44,434 nucleotides of DNA from CAYTUI01 sp964441335. Its GTDB lineage: Bacteria; Patescibacteriota; Patescibacteriia; UBA1558; 2-01-FULL-52-15. The first letter of the stretch is position 1. Each line of letters begins with the position of its first letter. The stretch covers positions 1-44,434 of the forward strand of contig CAYTUI010000006.1 of NCBI GenBank assembly GCA_964441335.1, in the 5' to 3' direction. Below are positions 7,031-13,026 of this stretch, in pieces. The translations under genes and the position numbers were made by a program. A model generated the notes under the pieces. It ran no database searches. It saw only the letters and a program-made list of their open reading frames with translations, and was not told the origin of the DNA.

Positions 7031-7193
7031 TTAAAATATTTAAATCTCAAGTTCCAAATTTCAAACAAATCACAATATCCAATGTTTAAATATCTTCGCC
7101 CATAGGGCGATCGCCCTTTGGCTGAAAACTTTAGAATTTTTAATTTATAATTTAAATATTGTTTGCTATTTGGGATTTGAAGCTTAGGATTTG
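7031..7193. repeat. AT-rich inverted-repeat element, copy 1 (about 163 bp)
   Basis: Two AT-rich arms built on the phrase AAATCCTAA/CAAACAAATCAC and its reverse complement surround a GC-rich 32-base twin hairpin (7095-7126). A second copy of the same length lies at 18317-18478. No gene is present; the open frames across it are by-products of the repeat. Confidence 0.8.
7095..7126. repeat. 32-bp twin-hairpin unit, copy 1
   Basis: Two adjacent small hairpins: TCGCCC-ATA-GGGCGA followed by TCGCCC-TTT-GGctgA, bounded by T and A. It is the same design and length as the units at 12238, 18381, 28382 and 34972. Confidence 0.75.
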
Positions 7194-7230
7194 TTATAGA
7201 GCCTGCTTCGTCAGCCTCGGCCAATGGCGA

Positions 7231-7278
7231 CGGGACTGCTTCTCCCGCCTCTTGCGAGAGGCGGAATCGCAGTATCCG
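7231..7278. repeat. cruciform element with exchangeable core, copy 1
   Basis: The ends CGGGACTGCTTC and ATCGCAGTATCCG enclose a small hairpin CCGCCTC-TTGC-GAGGCGG. The same ends with other cores occur at 43563-43619 and 43650-43713. Confidence 0.65.
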
Positions 7279-7284
7279 TATTTT

Positions 7285-7314
7285 AAAAAGGCCCGGTCCA
7301 CTGGGAACCGAGCC
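7285..7314 (-). terminator. intrinsic terminator after the 65-residue protein gene
   Basis: On the minus strand GGCTCGGTTCC and GGACCGGGCC form a stem with a short loop, followed by TTTTTA. It begins 12 bases after the stop codon. Confidence 0.85.
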
Positions 7315-7325
7315 TCGCAAGATGT

Positions 7326-7523
7326 CTAGCCGACATCAAAGAACACAACCTGCTCTTCCTGAACAGCAATCGTGGCTGTCACATTGCCGTCAGAGACTGA
7401 ACCGGAAGTTACCGGCCAAGGCAGATTCAAAAGTCCCGCCAGCGCCTGTGCTTCTGTTTCCCCCAAGTTAAGGTTGGCGAACTGCCGAGCTCCGATAGCG
7501 AACGTAAAAGCATAGACCTGCAC
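7326..7523 (-). CDS. 65-residue hypothetical protein (GTG start), GC-rich
   Basis: A small protein of unknown family, read as (V/M)QVYAFTFAIGARQ... to EEQVVFFDVG. The GTG at 7523 is taken as start because GAGGAGGG lies five bases upstream. An ATG eight codons earlier has the ribosome binding site inside its reading frame and none before it. The sequence alternates short strands (QVYAFTFAI, NVTATIAVQ, QVVFFDV) with one helix-like segment (ETEAQALAGLLN), suggesting a compact alpha/beta fold. It has its own terminator and GC-rich codons like its neighbours. Function unknown. Confidence 0.65.
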   Translation of the reverse strand: MQVYAFTFAIGARQFANLNLGETEAQALAGLLNLPWPVTSGSVSDGNVTATIAVQEEQVVFFDVG

Positions 7524-7642
7524 TGATCCCTCCTCTGGTTTAGACAAAAAACGCTTCTACAACAGTCTAAGCATAGCATAAAATACGACCCCTAGCATTA
7601 ATAAGGCCTACGGCATTAAAGAAGGCCTCTGGCCTTTGGCAA

Positions 7643-7671
7643 TTGACAGTAGCCGTCAGACGTAATATTCT
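7643..7671 (+). promoter_or_regulatory. sigma70-type promoter of the PRPP-synthetase-like gene
   Basis: TTGACA (7643-7648), a 17-base spacer and TATTCT (7666-7671), 64 bases before the start codon. Confidence 0.8.
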
Positions 7672-7734
7672 GTGCCTGTATCGCTCTTTTGACAATACAA
7701 CAGAGAACCAGTTTTCAGCTCACAAGGAGGGACA

Positions 7735-8808
7735 ATGCTAGCGCAAGACAGGTTCATGGCCTACGCCGGATCCGCCAACCATGGCTCACTGAACAAGAAG
7801 ATTCTGACAAGAGTCAACGAAGCTACTGGCTTCGGCCTGAAGTTCACTCATGTCAACCACAAGTATTGGAGCGACGGTGAACGGGCTTTTGTGCTGGAGC
7901 GCTTTGAAGACATTCCCGACAAGCACGTTCTGATCTTTAGTTCCGTATACACGGACAAGTTGGAACTGCAACTCCGGGAACTGATCATGGCCTGCAAATA
8001 CCAGTACCATGCCAAAACCGTAACCGTAGTCATGTCGTTCATGCGCTACCGTCGGCAAGACCGTCAGGAATACCAACACGAGATAACCCGCCTGCGCTGG
8101 TTCATCAAGTGTCTCAAAGACTGGGGCGTGGACTTCCTGATTGTCTGCGAACCGCACAACCCGGTGGCCACACTGCAGTTCGCCGACGAGTTCAATCTGC
8201 CACTGTTCATTGCCGCTCCCACGCAACTGTTCGCCCAGGCAATCCAGCCGGATATAGACCGAGTTGGCGCCAAGAACTGCCGGATGTACAGCCCGGACTT
8301 CGGCTCACTAGGTAGAGCCATTGCCTTGGCCAAAGCAACCGGTACCACAGTCCTTGGAACACCCAAGCGTCGCATCAACCGCCGTTTGGAACTGTTGGAG
8401 GATAAAGAATTCCTCCAGCGAGCTGTGGCCATGTACGGGACGGAAATCCTGATCAGTTGCGACCTTAGCGATCTGACCGGTCTGACGTTGTTCATGACGG
8501 AAGACGAGATCGACACGCTGACCACTGCCAGCCTGACAGCTGACAAGGTCCGTCGTGACGGCCGTCCCAAGGAGCTCAACCTGGTAGCTACCAATCCGGT
8601 CTGCTCGCCCGGCTGGAAAGACAGACTCTTCCCCTATGGCGAGCCGCCTCCCTTCGACAAGATCTGGCTGGGGAACACCCGCCATCGTGGCGACGATTCC
8701 ACCGGTGAGGAGGAACAACTGACCGGTGGTCGAGTCACCGAAGTGGACATGGCACCTGCCATTGCTCCGGTTCTTCTCAAGGTGATGGAGGAACACCTTA
8801 AGGACTAA
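7735..8808 (+). CDS. ribose-phosphate pyrophosphokinase-like protein, divergent
   Basis: A 357-residue protein with the two-domain layout of PRPP synthetase, which makes PRPP from ribose 5-phosphate and ATP. Family landmarks are YWSDGERAF (about 45-53, like FSDGE), the catalytic flexible loop RRQDR (106-110), and FLIVCEPHNPVAT (about 134-146), with a His where the metal-binding DLH segment lies. The PRPP-binding loop, normally DDxxDTGGT, is only weakly kept as CDLSDLTGLTL (242-252). A long C-terminal tail beyond about 290 is not typical. It may be a divergent synthetase or a non-catalytic relative. The start is set by AAGGAGG four bases before the ATG. It is a stand-alone GC-rich unit with its own promoter and hairpin. 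Confidence 0.75.
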   Translation: MLAQDRFMAYAGSANHGSLNKKILTRVNEATGFGLKFTHVNHKYWSDGERAFVLERFEDIPDKHVLIFSSVYTDKLELQLRELIMACKYQYHAKTVTVVMSFMRYRRQDRQEYQHEITRLRWFIKCLKDWGVDFLIVCEPHNPVATLQFADEFNLPLFIAAPTQLFAQAIQPDIDRVGAKNCRMYSPDFGSLGRAIALAKATGTTVLGTPKRRINRRLELLEDKEFLQRAVAMYGTEILISCDLSDLTGLTLFMTEDEIDTLTTASLTADKVRRDGRPKELNLVATNPVCSPGWKDRLFPYGEPPPFDKIWLGNTRHRGDDSTGEEEQLTGGRVTEVDMAPAIAPVLLKVMEEHLKD

Positions 8809-8811
8809 AAG

Positions 8812-8844
8812 ACGCCCCCCTATGCTTTATGCAAAGGGGGGCGT
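8812..8844. terminator. bidirectional hairpin between the PRPP-synthetase-like and GDPD-like genes
   Basis: ACGCCCCCC (8812-8820) pairs with GGGGGGCGT (8836-8844). The plus-strand T-run is poor (TTCT); on the minus strand it ends in CTTTT. It separates two converging genes. Confidence 0.75.
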
Positions 8845-8858
8845 TCTAATATCAACAA

Positions 8859-10052
8859 TTATTTTCTCAACTTCCTAGTCACTTCCAAAGCGTCCCCAGT
8901 ATAAATAGTATCAACTCCCAGTTCTTTCAAAATTTCCGCTTGGCGTTCGGCTTTTAACGGTTTAATAACTGTCCCCATTTGTTCCAGCCAAGTAGTGGCC
9001 ATAGTTTTCAGACCTAACTTATCGGCCATTGCTTGGTATGACTTTATCATCTCCCTGGCTGTCCCGGGCGCCACAACTGAAATAATATTGGCCGCGATAA
9101 CAACAGCTGACAAGGAAATTGAACTTTTATCTCCTTTCAATAGTTCTTTAAGCTTATCCGGGATTCTGAAAAAAGTATGAGCCATAAGTTTTCCGTAACC
9201 TTCACCAGCCTGCTTAGCTTCATCAGCGCTAGGAAAAGCATCGGCGCAAAAGACCAAACGCAGAGGGCCAATTTCCGCCGCTTTCCAGCCCTGTCCATCA
9301 TTTAAAACAAACTTTTCAAGCTTACTTTTTTTGACATCTTCAGGTTTCTCAATAACCGGTGCAGTTATGAATGGAACTACCCCACCATTTAATATAAAAC
9401 CTTTCAAATTTGGCAACCTCTGATGCATAGCTTCTAAAATTGACGCTGACAAAGAGGCAATTCGTATAGAATCCTGCAACTCAAATTCTTCAATCAGACC
9501 GGCGACTTCTTCCACAGACTCAATATCTTTCAGTTCCAAAATTAATTCATGATCTTTACTGAAAGCACGAAAGAAATCCAAGGATTCACGAGTAGTGGTA
9601 ATATCCGGATATTGTCGCTTTAATTCCTCAAGAGTTTTCTCGTTTATCTTTGATCCTTTATCAAGGATGCCCTTCTTAGCTTTCAAAGCATGAGCAATAA
9701 TAGTCTGTCCATCTTTAGTCGTCCGCACATCAACTTCAGGAGTTCGAACCCCACTCTTGATAACTTCCGCTAATGATTCTCCCGACGTCCGGTGCTGAAC
9801 TAAATCATATTCCTCTTGAAAGGCTAAATCATCAGCCAACCTGTTCACTGAATTTAACAGAGCTTCATTTAACACTATTAAATAACCTCGATATTCCGCT
9901 CTTAAGGACTCCTTTTTAACTTCATCATCACTATCTGCAATTGCCTCGGCCAATTCCACGGCCCGCTCATGTATGGTATTAATATCAGTATATCTGGTCA
10001 GTTCCCAAACTGGCGATTGAGCAATGTTCTTAGGCTTTGATTCAAAATTCAT
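8859..10052 (-). CDS. glycerophosphodiester phosphodiesterase-like protein
   Basis: A 397-residue protein with a GDPD-type TIM-barrel after an N-terminal helical extension of about 85 residues. Family landmarks are VQHRTSGESL (H87, R88, normally HRG), PEVDVRTTKDG (E106, D108) followed by IIAHA with a second His at 121, LILELKD, and a C-terminal GVDTIYTGDALEV where the family has GVDGIITDxP. The usual HD after the second strand is HA here, so activity is uncertain. There is no signal peptide, so it is probably cytoplasmic. TAAAAT (10059-10064) six bases before the ATG and no ribosome binding site suggest a leaderless mRNA. Confidence 0.75.
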   Translation of the reverse strand: MNFESKPKNIAQSPVWELTRYTDINTIHERAVELAEAIADSDDEVKKESLRAEYRGYLIVLNEALLNSVNRLADDLAFQEEYDLVQHRTSGESLAEVIKSGVRTPEVDVRTTKDGQTIIAHALKAKKGILDKGSKINEKTLEELKRQYPDITTTRESLDFFRAFSKDHELILELKDIESVEEVAGLIEEFELQDSIRIASLSASILEAMHQRLPNLKGFILNGGVVPFITAPVIEKPEDVKKSKLEKFVLNDGQGWKAAEIGPLRLVFCADAFPSADEAKQAGEGYGKLMAHTFFRIPDKLKELLKGDKSSISLSAVVIAANIISVVAPGTAREMIKSYQAMADKLGLKTMATTWLEQMGTVIKPLKAERQAEILKELGVDTIYTGDALEVTRKLRK

Positions 10053-10058
10053 ATTTTA

Positions 10059-10064
10059 ATTTTA
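10059..10064 (-). promoter_or_regulatory. -10 box of a leaderless transcript (GDPD-like gene)
   Basis: TAAAAT on the minus strand, six bases before the ATG. Confidence 0.4.
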
Positions 10065-10092
10065 CCTATAATTAGCCAAAATATCAATACGC

Positions 10093-10121
10093 TTGACTTT
10101 ATTTGATATATATGATATACT
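10093..10121 (+). promoter_or_regulatory. sigma70-type promoter of the small membrane protein gene
   Basis: TTGACT (10093-10098), a 17-base spacer and TATACT (10116-10121). Confidence 0.8.
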
Positions 10122-10125
10122 AATG

Positions 10126-10143
10126 TGATACACTTTTGTATCA
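10126..10143 (+). promoter_or_regulatory. candidate operator at the transcription start
   Basis: A perfect inverted repeat TGATACA-CTTT-TGTATCA starts five bases after the -10 box, so it covers the predicted transcription start. This is a usual place for a repressor site. No repressor gene is adjacent. Confidence 0.5.
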
Positions 10144-10188
10144 AGCTCTTGCCTAAACCTCTACCTACATGTGCGCAAGGAGGGAACC

Positions 10189-10398
10189 GTGAAAAGAAAG
10201 ATCAAGATCAGCTGGGCACTTGACATCAACCCCATGGACGAAGGGCAGATGGCTCTGCTAGCTTTCTTTCTGATGCTAGTGGTGTTCATGGGGCCGGTCG
10301 TGATCTCCGGTCTCGCTGGAGAACATCCGTGGCACTCCCAGCGCACCAGCTGGGTCGCACCCGGGGATTACCCGAGCATGAGCCACTTTGAACCTTAG
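10189..10398 (+). CDS. small single-pass membrane protein (GTG start), GC-rich
   Basis: A 69-residue protein with a basic N-terminus (KRKIKIS), one strong membrane segment at about 21-45 (QMALLAFFLMLVVFMGPVV) and a polar C-terminal tail of about 22 residues (EHPWHSQRTSWVAPGDYPS). The GTG at 10189 is chosen because AAGGAGG lies six bases upstream. It has a near-consensus promoter, a palindrome at the transcription start and a terminator 24 bases after the stop. Codons are GC-rich. The basic N-terminus suggests a cytoplasmic N-end and exported C-end. Function unknown. Confidence 0.7.
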   Translation: MKRKIKISWALDINPMDEGQMALLAFFLMLVVFMGPVVISGLAGEHPWHSQRTSWVAPGDYPSMSHFEP

Positions 10399-10422
10399 CT
10401 CGGCCAGCGAGCCGAACAGAAT

Positions 10423-10456
10423 GGCCCGATCCAAACACTGGACCGGGCTACTTTTT
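10423..10456 (+). terminator. intrinsic terminator after the small membrane protein gene
   Basis: GGCCCGATCC pairs with GGACCGGGCT across a short loop, followed by ACTTTTTA. It closely resembles the terminator at 7285-7314. Confidence 0.88.
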
Positions 10457-10474
10457 ATAACTACCAACTACTCA

Positions 10475-10589
10475 CTACCACTCTACCAATCTACCGCGCT
10501 ACCAAACTACCACTCTACCAATCTACCGCGCTACCAAACTACCACTCTACCAAACTACCACTCTACCAATCTACCACGCTACCAATCTA
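10475..10589 (+). repeat. degenerate 8-bp tandem array CTACCNNN
   Basis: Fourteen consecutive octamers of the form CTACCNNN (CTACCACT, CTACCAAT, CTACCGCG, CTACCAAA and so on) run without a break into the dnaX stop codon. The next CTA in register is the reverse complement of the TAG stop. On the dnaX mRNA the array reads NNNGGTAG repeated. Confidence 0.9.
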
Positions 10590-12122
10590 AACCACCTGCC
10601 CGCCGCCAATAATATCCAACAACTCCTCCACTTCCTTTTCCTTGGCACCGTGAAACTTCTGATGATTGTCCGAATAATTTTTATCCACGACCGACTCTAA
10701 TCTAATTTTCCTGCCCAAAATATTAGCGATGGCATCTTCAGCCGCCATTTTATTTTTGGACTCACGTACGCGTTCGGCATGAAAATCGTACTGGAAACCA
10801 ATAGTAATCAGATTATCGGTAATCTTTAAGGGATGACCGACTTTCAAAAAAGCCGCCAAAGAATAGTTGTAATCCTTAATTTGAGTTAAAATTTGTAGCC
10901 ATTTGTCTCTTAAAATCTCCGACTGACCGTCAATTGTTAAGCCGCCCCGACTACTGTCAGCAGGCGTTCCTTGATTTTCAGTTGACACAACATCAGAGGA
11001 TTTAGCGTCGTCAATAGAAGCAAAGCCTTGTGAGGTTTCAATAAACTCCACAATACCAAGTTCCAAGGGGAGCTGCGGTATCATAGCAGAACGTGTTTCA
11101 GCCGCCTTGGTCATAAAAATTTCCAACAGTCGTAATAATTCAGCCGTGGAAAATTTGCCGGCAAATTCCTTGATCCTAGCCACTACCGATTCCTCAAAAT
11201 CCGGAGCATAAGACACTCCCATAGCCTGCGATAAAACTATTTGCCGCAGATATTCCACCAAGTCAGACGCTAGATCATCCAAATCAGCACCTTCCTGAAT
11301 TAAATGATGCAAATGTTTTAAAGCGGTACCGGCATTGCGAAGTAACATATTTTCAACCAGTAACTCAATGCTGGACCAGTTGGACTGCGGTAAAACCATA
11401 GAGGCGGTTTCCACCGACACCTTCTTTCCGTCACTTAAACCTATAATTTGCCCTAGTAATGATTCAGCGTCGCGTAAACAGCCTTCAGACCTTCTGGCGA
11501 CGTTTAACAAAACCTCTTTAGGCACATCAATTTTTTCTTTGGTCATGATACCGGCCAGTCTGTCAACAATTACAGCCGAGGAGATTTTTTTAAAATCAAA
11601 ACGCTGACAGCGGGAAATAATTGTTTCCGGAACTTTTCTGACTTCAGTGGTCGCCAGAATAAAAATAATATGCGCCGGTGGCTCTTCAATAATTTTCAAC
11701 AAAGCGTTAAAGGACGCTTTGGACAGCATGTGCACCTCATCAATAATAAAAACCTTATAACCTTTACTGTTATAAGGCGGCACCTGCGCGTTAGCAATAA
11801 TATTTTCGCGCACGTTATCAACCTGCGTATGCGTAGCGGCGTCCATCTCAATAATGTCCATGGAGCGGTTAAGTTTGATTTGCTCACATGACTGACACTG
11901 ATTGCAAGGTTCGTATTCATCCGGCTTGCGATTCAGACAATTAACCGTGCGCGCGAAAAGACGGGCCATAGTTGTTTTACCGGTTCCTCTGGGTCCCACA
12001 AACAGATAAGCGTGGGCTAACTGCTGGCCGGCAATTTCACCTTCCAAGGTGGTCTTAATATGGTTCTGACCGACCACTTCGGCAAAGGTTTGGGGCCTAT
12101 ATTTTCGATATAAGACAGACAT
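10587..12122 (-). CDS. dnaX: DNA polymerase III subunit gamma/tau
   Basis: A 511-residue clamp-loader ATPase of the replicative polymerase. It opens with YRKYRPQTFAEVVGQ. It has Walker A GPRGTGKTT (43-51), the four zinc cysteines (62, 73, 76, 79), Walker B with VFIIDEVHMLSKASFNALLKIIEEPP, sensor 1 ATTEVRKVP and the SRC arginine finger in ISRCQRFDF. The C-terminal 150 residues (about 360 on) are variable, as in other tau proteins. An AGGTG site five bases before the ATG supports the start, unusual among the AT-rich genes here. No A-rich slippage tract for a separate gamma form is obvious. Its stop codon is in register with an octamer array. Confidence 0.95.
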   Translation of the reverse strand: MSVLYRKYRPQTFAEVVGQNHIKTTLEGEIAGQQLAHAYLFVGPRGTGKTTMARLFARTVNCLNRKPDEYEPCNQCQSCEQIKLNRSMDIIEMDAATHTQVDNVRENIIANAQVPPYNSKGYKVFIIDEVHMLSKASFNALLKIIEEPPAHIIFILATTEVRKVPETIISRCQRFDFKKISSAVIVDRLAGIMTKEKIDVPKEVLLNVARRSEGCLRDAESLLGQIIGLSDGKKVSVETASMVLPQSNWSSIELLVENMLLRNAGTALKHLHHLIQEGADLDDLASDLVEYLRQIVLSQAMGVSYAPDFEESVVARIKEFAGKFSTAELLRLLEIFMTKAAETRSAMIPQLPLELGIVEFIETSQGFASIDDAKSSDVVSTENQGTPADSSRGGLTIDGQSEILRDKWLQILTQIKDYNYSLAAFLKVGHPLKITDNLITIGFQYDFHAERVRESKNKMAAEDAIANILGRKIRLESVVDKNYSDNHQKFHGAKEKEVEELLDIIGGGQVV

Positions 12123-12237
12123 AGTTGCACCTCATGATAACAAAAAAAGCTGACCTTTGGCAAGGTCGCCGGTGATGATCAAATATCGCCCAAATATTGT
12201 TTGTTGTGTATGGAAGGTAATGAGTAATGGGTAATGT

Positions 12238-12269
12238 CAGGTCATCCGACCTGATCGCCCTATGGGCGA
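12238..12269. repeat. 32-bp twin-hairpin unit, copy 2 (one hairpin replaced)
   Basis: CAGGTC-ATCC-GACCTG followed by TCGCCC-TAT-GGGCGA. The second hairpin matches the other copies; the first has a different stem but the same length and place. Confidence 0.65.
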
Positions 12270-12300
12270 AGGAATAGGAATGAGGAATTGTGTGGCGTTT

Positions 12301-12334
12301 TTCCTAATACCTAGTACCTATAACCTATGAACCG
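12301..12334 (+). repeat. spacer repeat without the twin-hairpin insert (empty site)
   Basis: This stretch (TTCCTAATACC then TAGTACCTATAACCTATG) matches the sequence around the twin-hairpin units at 28358-28431 (inverted) and 34953-35027. Here it runs straight through where those copies carry 32 extra bases and a second ATACC. The surrounding 12125-12370 spacer has no gene and also holds a TAATG-type degenerate repeat (about 12210-12240). Confidence 0.8.
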
Positions 12335-12373
12335 AGAAACGGAAGAACCAATGTACCGAACATCCAGCATGCG

Positions 12374-12952
12374 CTATTCAATCCCACCACCGTAGTCCTC
12401 ACGCGGTTGGCCCTTCTTAATCGTATTTTCCACCGCCGCCCAGTCGCTCTGTGCGTCTTTCGGCACCAGAATTACCACTTCATCGCCTTCTTCACCTTTA
12501 AAATAAGTAATGCTGGCAAATAAAACTTTGTAAATATGATCTTCAGCGATGACAACAAACTCGCCCCTATCCTGATCCTTGGCGAGCAAACCAACTAATC
12601 TTCTTCTTTCTATCGGACCGACTTGTTTATAAATAAAATTACCCCGTCGGTCAATCGTAAGTTTTAAAATATCCCCCTCAACCAGTTTAGATTTGGAGGC
12701 GTAATTAGCCGGTATTGAATAAATCTTGCCGTCCGGCCCGATCATGTGACTGCCGTCAAAAACTCCTTCAATTATCCGACCTTCATCAGTTTCTGATTCT
12801 CGTCCGACTTCAGACGCTTTAACAACATAATCAACCGCCTGACTGGATGATTTACCCTGCAGTTCACCTAAAATAACTTTCATTTTTTTAAGCTCCATTT
12901 CTTGGCGCTGAACATACTCTTCCAGCTCCTGAAGCTTCTTCAATTTGGACAT
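12374..12952 (-). CDS. hypothetical protein with N-terminal coiled coil
   Basis: A 192-residue soluble protein. Residues 1-35 form a charged amphipathic helix (LQELEEYVQRQEMELKK) that should make a coiled coil. Residues about 58-165 form a beta-rich region with two similar halves (GVFDGSHMIGPDGKIYSIPAN..., then RGEFVVIAEDHIYKVLFASI...), reminiscent of small-barrel nucleic-acid-binding folds, but I recognise no named family. It has a short acidic-basic tail ending in GGGIE. No ribosome binding site is visible. It lies between dnaX and the VirD4-like ATPase gene, 74 bases after the latter, and could be co-transcribed with it. Confidence 0.7.
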   Translation of the reverse strand: MSKLKKLQELEEYVQRQEMELKKMKVILGELQGKSSSQAVDYVVKASEVGRESETDEGRIIEGVFDGSHMIGPDGKIYSIPANYASKSKLVEGDILKLTIDRRGNFIYKQVGPIERRRLVGLLAKDQDRGEFVVIAEDHIYKVLFASITYFKGEEGDEVVILVPKDAQSDWAAVENTIKKGQPREDYGGGIE

Positions 12953-13026
12953 TTTTTGTTTTGTCCGCTAATCCGCGGAACTTTTATTTTGCGCGCGCCG
13001 CCCCATTGGACGGCAACTATTTTTGT

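Noticed and set aside
6952..7320. Open frame of about 120 codons on the minus strand in the spacer before the acetyltransferase gene
   Set aside because: It is read through the AT-rich inverted repeat, a cruciform element and a terminator; the peptide mirrors the repeat phrases (for example NPKLQIPNSKQ) and has no ribosome binding site.
10475..10586. Possible CRISPR array
   Set aside because: The units are 8 bases with no spacers; no cas genes are in the window.
10388..10612. Open frame with a repeated Leu-Pro-x-Tyr peptide
   Set aside because: It is a translation of the CTACCNNN array (three octamers make eight codons) and lies between a terminator and dnaX.
10587..12122. Programmed frameshift site for a separate gamma form in dnaX
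   Set aside because: No run of A residues followed by a stem was found at the expected place around two-thirds of the gene.
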